NCBI GenBank assembly: GCA_021234155.1
Contig: JAJEKV010000182.1
Coordinates: 434,605 to 498,604, forward strand
Source of the DNA: Isoetes taiwanensis
Lineage: Eukaryota; Streptophyta; Lycopodiopsida; Isoetales; Isoetaceae
Direction: 5' to 3'
Length of the DNA stretch: 64,000 nt
Positions 56,337 to 64,000 of the stretch are shown here, in pieces. Every line of letters starts with the position of its first letter. Position 1 is the stretch's first letter. The notes under the pieces were generated by a model that worked only from the letters and a program-made list of their open reading frames with translations, made no database searches and had not been told where the DNA came from. The translations under genes and the position numbers were made by a program.

Positions 56337-57439
56337 CAACTAACTTCAGTTGTAACCACAAATGACAAATTAAGCTCCAACTCAATTTGCGATACTTGAG
56401 CACCAAATCAGTCCGTTTGTACTTGAGCACCAACTCAATCCATTTGTAAATGAGCACCAACTCAATACATTTCTACATGAGCGCCAACTCATTTCATTTG
56501 AAGATCACCAACTTATTCCATTTCAAGGTCCAAAGGCTAGGATTATGATCTCACAAATAGCACCAACTATTCTTACAATCACAATTGTTGTGGCGAAGGA
56601 TTTAAGTTAAATTACTGGAAGGATTGAATTGATCTACGAAGTTGGGCTGCGATTAACAAGGTTTTAAGTTGTACTAACTAAAAAGTAAAATTTGAATACA
56701 AAGGATGTGTAAGGTTTAAGAAAGAGTCACGGATTCTTGTCGAAGAACCAACCTCAACAAGTAGCACCAACTACAACTCAAGTTTTAGGCACCAATCGAA
56801 AAGTTTCAACGCCATTCATTAATATCAAATATTTATGGCAGCAACCATAATTTTGTGCAAATATTAATGGAATGAACAACCATTAGAAGGATACGTTACA
56901 ATCATAAAATAGATTTACAATTCCTCTAGTGGCATAAAAAGTTTTCATATATCCACAATTACCTACAAGCAAACTCTAATCAAAAGATGCAGTTTACATT
57001 GTTAAGGATTTAGTTTAGTTTGAATAGAAATAGTTTTGCCCAGCGTAGTTACATAAGAGTTTAATCAGAGATCCATCTTCGCCAAAGAGATGGATTGTCA
57101 ATTTTGGTTAGGTCTAATTTGAAGGAGATCCATTTTGGTAAAAAGAAATGAATTGATAATGTAGGATAGGCTCGGTTCGCACTGCTTATTCCAAATCGCA
57201 TGTATATATTAAACACTTATCTATGTTTCTGCAACAAAAAAGGATTTGCCACATAGGTATTTATGTGCAACTCTAGAATGCTCTTTTTCTTTAACCGGGT
57301 TAGATTGGTAAGACTAATCAAGGACTTATAACATAGATTCATAGAGAGAGCATCATTTGGATTCTCAAGAAAAGGATTTCTATTCTAGTTTGCAATATCC
57401 GGCACCAACTAGATGACTTGCAAACGCCAAGAATATCTA
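56337..57439 (-). other. Non-coding interior of the LTR element, with about 32-bp repeats
   Basis: No ORF of note. At about 56375-56520 the phrase TGAGCACCAACTCAAT-x-CATTTGTA occurs about five times at a 30-34 bp spacing with substitutions. Confidence 0.6.
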
Positions 57440-57453
57440 GGCTCTGACACCAA
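57440..57453 (-). other. Primer-binding site (initiator-Met type)
   Basis: On the minus strand TTGGTGTCAGAGCC follows the 5' LTR end ...CATATCA. It contains TGGTGTCAGAGC, one mismatch from the common plant PBS TGGTATCAGAGC. Confidence 0.8.
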
Positions 57454-58583
57454 TGATATGGATCGCACCAATAATCCCAATCCAAACTTAATTAAGTCCA
57501 CAAATTATAATCCATTAGACTTAATCTAGAGGAAGTTACATCCTTTGCAAGCCAAATACAATAAACCATCATTAGTAACCCCATCATTCGAGCTTAATCT
57601 AAGAAGAAAAGTTATAATTATATATTCAAATCATGTAAAAGACTTCTAGATTAAAAAAATGCTATAAGATTGAAAAAATGAATATCAGATTACACCAATA
57701 ATCTGATAGTCTCAACTAGTTCAAAGATCTAGTTCACCAAAACTAGTTCGAAGACCTAATTCACCAAAACTAGTTCAAAGGTAGTTTAAGAAAGAGATAG
57801 CTCACCACCCAACGGGGCATTGGACTCGAGCTTTCAGCAAACCATAGCAAGGCAATTGCAGAATATCGCATCCATCGGACCAACTTGCAGCTCCTCTCCT
57901 TAAGCCAGCTTTTCAGAATACATGGCTCCAAGAACTAGGCTCACGGTCCGCGATAGGATATTGAAGATAATCATATTACAAGACTTTGGAAAAAGTAATG
58001 GTTTTCTTTGGAATTAAGTTCATGTTTGCAAAGCAGTCATCTTTGACCCCTTATTATCAGTGTAGTACCGTACTTCCCGTATCGTACGTGTATAGTATAT
58101 ATGCAACGTCACGATGCGTCACGAGGGCGGTTTAGCGTACAAGCGTCGTCAAAGTTGTTGTTTAAAGTACGCCAGTGGTGCGTGCGGTACCATAAAATCG
58201 TCACGATGCGTCACGTTAACCCAAAAAATTTATATTTTATTTTTTTACGAAAAGTACTTGTCGCAGTACACCTATAAAGTGCGCATGCAGGTACCGCATT
58301 ATGTAAACAACAAACTATTTTTTTTCTTATTTGATGCACAAAATGAAGTACGTATAGTACGTACAGGTACGGTACCTTAAGTATGGAAAACGTAACGTAC
58401 GCGTACGTAACCTACACTGCTTATTATATTTTTAGCAAGCTTTTTTAGCATCATAATTAATTATAGACTATAGGTTGCCTTTATTGCCTTGCCTTGCTGT
58501 CAATTTGCCTTCACTTAGTTCCTCATGCTAATTCAACAAAATTAACATCTATACCACTCCCTCGAACTACCATATTCAAATCA
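57454..58583 (-). repeat. 5' LTR, interrupted by a hAT MITE
   Basis: Aligns with the 3' LTR on both sides of the hAT insertion. It lacks about 180 bp that the 3' LTR has at 55985-56170. The ends read TGATATGG and TTCAAATCA on the plus strand. Confidence 0.85.
58058..58419. mobile_element. hAT-type MITE, 362 bp
   Basis: The terminal inverted repeats CAGTGTAG and CTACACTG are perfect over 8 bp. The flanking CTTATTAT is duplicated exactly (58050-58057 and 58420-58427), the 8-bp size of hAT elements. The interior carries the repeated motif CGTCACGATGCGTCACG (58108 and 58198) and many GTAC/CGTAC steps, and encodes nothing. The other LTR of the host element shows the empty site (near 55978). Confidence 0.92.
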
Positions 58584-59386
58584 GAAGCTACTCTACTCCA
58601 GGATATTTTAATGGATTGCAATTTCATGACATCTTTATTTCTGCATGCTTTATTTGATTTGCAAGGCATAGTGGTCAGCAACATGGGCGGATCTTGCTTT
58701 GTATTCTTATATCTTTAGTTTCAAGACTAGACGAACATAATAAAGAGCGAAGAATAGAGTCCCTATTTAGACCACCGTTTGAGCCTCCAAGAACAGAGGT
58801 CTTGATATGCGTAACCCCATGCATCACATGGTATCTACAAAACTATTGATAGGTATCTCATGATTTGGAAACTACCTAACTCAACTTGTTAAAACTTGAT
58901 GGTATCAAGTGTTTTCTCTATATATTGGTCTATATATGGTTGAAAGATGTTAGGATGTACCATTTCTGAAACTTACCAAAGTACCTATACTAGGTACTTC
59001 AGAACTGGGTACTTTTTCCTTATCTTTTCATTAAAACTATAAATTCCAAAATAAAAGCCAAAAGATATGTTAATATTCAAAGTTAACATAAGGATAATAC
59101 TATTGGAGGCCAAAATAAATACACCATTTTTTTATTTTCTTATTTTTGAAGAATTGACAAGGATTTTGTATGAAGTTACATGCAAAGTATTGCATGATGT
59201 ACAAGGAAAATAGGAAATATTACATGTAGTTTCTGTCCACGAAAAATAGGAAATTAATTGAAACTAGCTACATTCACCTCTAAAGGACAGAATTTAAGTC
59301 AAAATTTTAAATCAGAATAATTTTCAATCAAAGTAAAACCAGATAACATGTGTTTTTATTAGGAAAGCTGAAATAGAAGGTGGCAC
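58584..59386. other. AT-rich spacer
   Basis: No gene or element recognised. A near-palindrome GTACCTATACTAGGTAC lies near 58981. Confidence 0.4.
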
Positions 59387-59745
59387 TCAGAAGTCCAGAA
59401 CCCCCTCCAAGGTGATAACAAAGAAAGCGTCTCGAATATACTGGAACATCAGCTCATCTAGTTCTGTAGTCCATATGGAGTAGAAGCAAGTAAATACATG
59501 ATCTAGGTATTTCGACAGTTCTAAAGGATGTGAAGCTTCTCTTCGAAATATTTCTTTAACTCTTTGTTTAACTCCCAAATGTCCTTATCTTTGAGGAGCC
59601 GCTCCAAAGTCATGCAACCAATAACTTCAGACTTCACATAGTGTAGACATTCAATAGCTTGCTGATGTGAAAGCATCATTGTATTGGGATCAATCTCATG
59701 GGCATGGCCCCCTTCATGTGCCTCTTCCCCAGGAAATCTATGCAA
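59387..59745 (-). pseudogene. Unidentified gene fragment with one frameshift
   Basis: On the minus strand an acceptor-like TTCCTTGCATAG precedes a block reading FPGEEAHEGGHAHEIDPNTM, then QAIECLHYVKSEVIGCMTLE, then LKDKDIWELNKELKKYFEEK (59521-59740). A frame change near 59520-59560 allows continuation as HPLELSKYLDHVFTCFYSIW to ELDELMFQYIRDAFFVITLE, ending at 59387. The composition is that of a soluble helical protein, not a transposon. I do not recognise the family. It may be an exon of a decayed gene or sequence captured beside the LINE. Confidence 0.35.
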
Positions 59746-59799
59746 GGAATTATCAACAATGTTAAAAAGGAGATTGAAGAATTGGAATAACCATGAAAA

Positions 59800-60470
59800 T
59801 GATCCTACAAGGTTCTAATTAATGTCGCAATCAGATCCTTTTTTAAATTTGTGAGCCATAGCAGTTTGTGCAAACCGCAATTGAAAGGATGCCTTAAGCT
59901 CATTAAGGCTAGGAATAGATTGGGATATGACCACATTGTTTTTATGCTTCCAAATGGCCTTTCAACATAGGATTCTAATGGTACGCACAAACTGGAAGTG
60001 GGAGTTTAAAAAGTTGAATAGCCTAGCTTCATCTATTGGGATAGCTCCTATCAGTGGTTGAATCCAGTTCCAAAATTGGTGCAGCGAAGGGCAAGTGAAG
60101 ACATGAACCGAGGTTTCAATTGCTCCACACCCAAAGGGGCATAGTTCAAAGACCTTATGTTTATATTTAGCTAGACATATGTTGGTCTTGAGGCTTTTAT
60201 TAAGGATTAGCCACCTGAACACAATAATTTTGTTAGCACAATAAAGATGCCAGCCTTTGCAAATGTTGGAAATTATTTCTTCGCTTAGATAGGTCCATTG
60301 GATGGCAGCTTTCACGATTGGGTTTTCAAGGAGGAGCTCATAAACTGTAGAGACCTTGTAGTCCCGACCATTACATTGCCAATTTATTTTGTTATTTGTC
60401 TGTTGAGATCTAATATTCTGCCGGGAGATCAATTGGAAGATACTCCTATAAGCACAATTTTATTATTACT
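59800..60470 (-). mobile_element. 3' fragment of an L1-type LINE with zf-RVT
   Basis: The 156-codon frame 59962-60432 (minus) reads WQCNGRDYKVSTVYELLLEN, then the finger CPFGCGAIETSVHVFTCP, a zf-RVT domain. The block WKHKNNVVISQSIPSLNELK follows in another frame, the usual ending of plant L1 ORF2. RT and endonuclease are absent, so the copy is 5'-truncated or cut by its neighbour. Confidence 0.75.
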
Positions 60471-60525
60471 TTAATGACAATCCTTCACCTAGATATCTTG
60501 GCTGCCGCATAAAGGGGTTGATGGA

Positions 60526-60905
60526 CTACTTATAATATGCTTTCTTCACCTCGGGGACACGCCAAGATCGTTCAACCACGCGTTCATGTACCCAGGCCAT
60601 AATGTCACCACATCGAGCAGGCAAATCTTCGCTATTCAATCCCCATTTCCTCATCCAGGTCTTTATGTCAATATACCACCCTCTGTCTCTAGTGACCTCC
60701 ACAACAACCCTTGGCAGACACTCTTCAGGCATATCCAAGTGCACCTTACATATATGTTCAAGGGTCTTGCACAAGGCTTCTGCCTCGAGCGCACCAATAT
60801 CATATCATAAAAAGTTTGTGCTTTAACCCCTAATTTTGATCTAAAAAAACTATTTGAACCTTTTCTATCTTTTTCCAAGTATCCTCTGCCAATCCTGGTG
60901 CCCAC
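60526..60905 (-). pseudogene. LINE E4 ORF2 C-terminal region
   Basis: Two overlapping frames (60663-60905 and 60526-60774) give GRGYLEKDRKGSNSFFRSKL and CLPRVVVEVTRDRGWYIDIK, with MRKWGLNSEDLPARCGDIMA. A Trp-rich spacing similar to the E2 block 9138-9638 supports the assignment, but the resemblance is weak. Confidence 0.45.
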
Positions 60906-61020
60906 ACCTCGCAGCCATACAATACTATCGATTGCACAAGCACTTTGAATAACATTCTCTTCAACTCGAAATTTCAGATGTCAGCATTCGCACTCCTTCG
61001 TTGCATGCTATATAGGGCCT

Positions 61021-61734
61021 TCAACTACCATTCACCCTTTGCTCTATTGCCTGATTCCAACTGGGACTTTTATCAACCTGGACTCCAAAATACTTATATG
61101 AATCCACTATATCCACGCATTCCCCTTTATATAAAAACTTAAGATGCTCTACTTTAAGTGCCCCAAAGACAATTAGCTTAGTCTTAGACAAATTCACCTT
61201 CATGCCTTTGCCTTTGTGATCACAAATTCTTTAGAGGGATAGAGAATCCAAATGTTTTTGCATACCTGCCACCGACCTGGATAATATGACAAATATCATC
61301 TGCATATAGTAACATAAGCAACACATATCCACCCATGATCATACCGTCTCCTCCCGACTGAGCCATCCACTCTTCCAGTTGGTCTATAAACATATCGAAC
61401 AAAGTGGGGGACATAGGGCACCCCTGTTTAACCCCCATCATAGTGCCAAAAAGCTTCGCAAAGAGATTACTAATCATTATCATCCTGTAATTGTTTGAGT
61501 CTGTTTCAGCTCCTACTTTATGGAGGGGAATAACCCTGTTTAGCTGCCACATGTGGGAAACCCCTCTCTCAGTACTGCCTTTATCAATTTCCAAAGAGGT
61601 TGCTGTGTTTTCATCCCTGTCCATTTAAACATTTCAGCCACTAACCCCATAGTGTTCGCGGCCTTCCTATTCGACAAAGCTTGTAGACCCTTTTGTATAT
61701 CATCTAATGTGGACTCCCATTCGCCTCCATTCAA
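61021..61734 (-). pseudogene. LINE E4 reverse transcriptase with internal deletion
   Basis: Contains LQALSNRKAANTMGLVAEMF, then RVIPLHKVGAETDSNNYRMI, then LFAKLFGTMM fused directly to GVKQGCPMSPTLFDMFIDQL, and LLYADDICHI. Compared with E2 about 90 residues are missing at that junction, including the FAKAFD motif with the first catalytic Asp. The thumb piece (61021-61203) has VNLSKTKLIVFG and YKYFGVQVDKSPSW. Confidence 0.75.
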
Positions 61735-62133
61735 GTACTACATTGATACATTATCTTCTATGCCTGGGACATGATATAGATTATCAATATAATCCAAGAA
61801 TTCTTCCTTTCCCAACACAACAAAGTGTTTTAACTTTGGTTTGATCCTAATCCAGAACTTCTTGGGCTCCTTAAGCAATTCATCAATCATTTGCAAGTGC
61901 TTCACATATAAGAACTTCTTTTTTTATTTCACCAACCTCATGTACTCCGCCTTGATCGCCCTCCTTTGATCCCCTTTGGCTGCTTTAAACTCATGCCTCT
62001 TCAACTTGCATTCCGCATCAAACTAGATGTTACATGGTAGCCCCTTCAATTTTCTTTAGGATACATAGCACTACGTAGCAGTTTCTAGTACCAACATACT
62101 AAGCACTGTATTGATATCCTCTGCTCGATCAGG

Positions 62134-62714
62134 CTAGATCACCTTGGACGCCTGCAGCTCATACCTAGACGCAAATTTGTCAGCCTTATGGTAGCTCATA
62201 ACGAGTTTTGGACTGTCATTAACAACTACCTTGTAAGATTCAAATCTGCCGACGTTTAATGAAACAAAAATTGGCACACGGTCAGATTCCAGTCTCTCAT
62301 CCCCAATCTCAAAACTCACCATCTGTTGCATAAATTGCAGTCTTGCTATCACCAAGTCTACCACACTTGCACCTCTACATGTCACCTTTCCTGAGTTTGA
62401 TATCTGTCTACACCATTATACACTATGATGTCAAATCATGTGCATATACTCAGAAGATGGTTACCTTGAGGAGTGGGCCATCTTATTTTATCTATCGACA
62501 CTCTATTCCAACCACATTTCATTAGTTCCTGAGCATCATTCATATCTAACCACACTGGTTCCCCTTCTACGCTAGCTACTGCTGCTAGCGTAGAAGATGC
62601 GTTGGCCACATGATCGACAAGAGATGGCACGAGAGGGATTTTTAGGGAAGAGATGATGAAAGAATGTCGAGAGTGAGGTTTCACCACTCTCGACTTTGAG
62701 AGATAATTCCTCAT
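62134..62714 (-). pseudogene. LINE E4 endonuclease, C-terminal half
   Basis: Reads CGWNRVSIDKIRWPTPQGNH (compare AWSRVSDDNHISRYGRQ in E2), then a FDIIVYNG-like segment across a stop, then GASVVDLVIARL and SDRVPIFVSL. These match VVDYLLV and SDHHPLFVHL in E2. The final catalytic His is replaced (SDR where E2 has SDH). The GDFNA part is missing. Confidence 0.65.
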
Positions 62715-62808
62715 ATGCCCTTTTCTTCACAGCTATGAGGATCTGGTCGAGCTATGGCGTCTGCTTTTCTTCATATGCCCTTTCCTTCGCAGCTATGAAG
62801 ATCTGGCC
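62711..62808. repeat. 60-bp-period tandem duplication
   Basis: TCATATGCCC...TTC(A/G)CAGCTATGA(G/A)GATCTGG occurs at 62711 and 62771. Confidence 0.85.
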
Positions 62809-63638
62809 AACTGCAGATTGTGGGTTCTAAACTTTGCTAAGCTTTGCCCAAAGATTTGTAGGTTATTTGGGCGACTAAGAAACTTATGAACAGGGATTCA
62901 GTTTCATATAATTCATAAAATAGAGTATGGATTTGCCCTGTCGGACTGGATATGGGTCAAAGAAACCATGCCCTGCCAGATTTGTATTGGATGTGGCAAA
63001 CACCTGGATTCAAATAAACTGTGGAGCAAGCAACACTGCGCCATATGTTTTCCTGTAAAACTATTCATTCAGAAGCAAGCTCAGAAGCTCGTTTGAATGC
63101 ACGATTCTTGCATCTTAAAACGTTTTCGATTCAAAAAGAAGAAAGAAGAAATATGGAAAGCAAAAGAAGATATACTGCAAATAAAGGGGCTTCGTTCTTC
63201 AGCGAGCTTTTAGAAAGGGGCTTCTAGTATTTTTGAACTATTTTACCATAGCCATGCTCCAGATCCGGAACCCCAAAGCCAAAGTTGCACAACAAAATCC
63301 GAATCTACAAAGCAATGCTAGGGCTTGATGTTTAATTAGATTTTTCAACTAAAGACAATGGCCATAGCCATAACTCCGGTAAAGACCACATAGCCCACAC
63401 AAAAGTAGAAACAAAAGTAGGGATTAAGAAGAATTCGAAAAATCCTACGAAAGAAAGCTGCTAGAATTCGAATTTCAGATTTGCAGTGCCCCTGCTCGAT
63501 TTATGAACAAGGGCGCCATAGTTAAGGAAAACGGGGGTGACGATTCTTGTTAGGCCTTAGTTAAGAAAAGTATAGGTGCCGAAAAAATATGTGCAAAAAA
63601 CAGACATACATTTTCTTTTTTGCTCTATAAAAAACTTA
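62809..63638. other. Non-coding stretch
   Basis: Open frame 63021-63227 (68 codons, plus) has no recognisable domain. Nothing else is supported. Confidence 0.4.
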
Positions 63639-63657
63639 TCTATCTATCTATCTATCG
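63639..63657. repeat. (TCTA)n microsatellite
   Basis: Four to five uninterrupted TCTA units. Confidence 0.9.
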
Positions 63658-63671
63658 AGCCTTGTTAACCC

Positions 63672-63771
63672 ACGAGAGATCATTATCTCTCGCCAACTCT
63701 CATCATATACCATATAGAAATTATATACTGTATAGAAATTGTCTCTCGCTATATACCACGAGAGACAATTT
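63672..63771. repeat. Two hairpins built on the same GAGAGA/TCTCTC motif
   Basis: CGAGAGAT and ATCTCTCG (about 63672-63691) form an 8-bp stem. AAATTGTCTCTCG (63736-63748) and CGAGAGACAATTT (63759-63771) form a perfect 13-bp stem with a 10-base loop. The motif orientations also allow pairing between the two hairpins. Confidence 0.8.
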
Positions 63772-63851
63772 TTTAACGATCATGTGGCCAACCAGAGAGA
63801 GAGAAAGAAAATGATGTGTTTATTGTCCGTGAGACCATCAAGTCTATAAGA

Positions 63852-63957
63852 CATCAAAATTGCTTATACATCGTCCATTTGATCAAATGAGCTCTCCATT
63901 AGAGCATCAAAATTGCTTATACATCGTCCATCTGATCAAATGAGCTCTCCATTAGAG
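63852..63957. repeat. 53-bp tandem duplication
   Basis: Two units starting CATCAAAATTGCTTATACAT (63852 and 63905) that differ at one visible base. Confidence 0.95.
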
Positions 63958-64000
63958 CATCATTGTCCTCTCTCTCCTCATCTTCATATAACTCTAACAA

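Larger units (their letters stand above)
52990..58583 (-). mobile_element. Coding-poor LTR retrotransposon (TRIM/LARD-like) carrying nested MULE and hAT insertions
   Basis: On the minus strand the order is 5' LTR (58583-57454), PBS (57453-57440), a 1.1-kb interior without ORFs (57439-56337), polypurine tract (56336-56323), and 3' LTR (56322-52990). Each LTR has TG...CA ends (TGAT...ATCA). The PBS is one mismatch from the initiator-Met tRNA type, as in Ty1/copia elements. Excluding insertions, the LTRs are about 940 and 760 bp. The difference is a 180-bp segment missing from the 5' LTR. The flanking pentamers CAAGT and GAAGC match only 3 of 5, so any target-site duplication has decayed. Confidence 0.8.
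60526..62714 (-). mobile_element. LINE E4, decayed relative of E1-E3
   Basis: On the minus strand the pieces, in order, are endonuclease end (62714-62134), RT N-terminus (61734-61540), RT palm (61624-61220), RT thumb (61203-61021) and C-terminal region (60905-60526). The protein matches E2 piece by piece. The 3' UTR stem-loop and TATTC tail seen in E1 and E2 are not found, so the 3' end is missing next to the L1 fragment. Confidence 0.8.

Noticed and set aside
56375-56520. CRISPR-like array
   Set aside because: The repeats are degenerate, adjoining rather than spaced by unique spacers, and lie in a plant LTR element.

Overview
The window looks like a repeat-rich nuclear stretch of a land-plant genome, most likely a large-genome vascular plant such as a gymnosperm or fern. 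I cannot name the species. The case for a plant is a 683-residue U-box/ARM E3 ligase of plant type (UND + U-box + ARM), a TORTIFOLIA1-like ARM protein, plant-type non-LTR elements with zf-RVT tails, a Tat/Ogre-like Ty3 element, and a MULE, a hAT MITE and a PIF/Harbinger-like MITE. Nothing in the window is bacterial or organellar.

Layout. 1-4,595: a tandem duplication (offset 3,323 bp) whose first copy carries a 5'-truncated LINE (E1) that is absent from the second. 4,600-10,172: a nearly full-length, frame-broken LINE of the same family (E2: coiled-coil ORF1, then endonuclease, RT and zinc knuckle, then a structured 3' end and a TATTC tail). 11,207-13,927 (-): a long ORF joining an ARM-like domain, a very low-complexity Asn/Gly/Lys/Glu domain and C-terminal hydrophobic segments. 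14,000-25,600: AT-rich DNA with small duplications, two similar exon-like modules, a telobox-like palindrome and a tRNA-like pol III element. 26,120-26,669: a third LINE copy (E3) with a clean 11-bp target-site duplication. About 27,050-31,955: a decayed L1-type LINE. 34,892-46,138: a decayed Tat-like LTR retrotransposon with an internal LTR-gag duplication, bounded by ATAGG. 48,546-50,597 (-): the intact single-exon PUB gene. 51,662-52,516: a Harbinger-like MITE with a strong hairpin. 52,990-58,583 (-): a coding-poor LTR retrotransposon with a MULE in one LTR and a hAT MITE in the other. 59,387-62,714 (-): a possible gene fragment and remnants of two LINEs. The last kilobase holds simple repeats and inverted repeats.

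Only two loci look like candidate functional protein genes: the PUB ligase (strong) and the ARM/low-complexity protein (probable). Nearly everything else is transposable-element DNA in known stages of decay. The most informative results are structural. Duplicated DNA supplies empty-site controls for four insertions (E1, the MULE, the hAT MITE, and the two LTRs against each other). Three copies of one LINE family share a 3' RNA fold whose outer stem differs in sequence but keeps its pairing. I did not find a coherent new multi-gene system.
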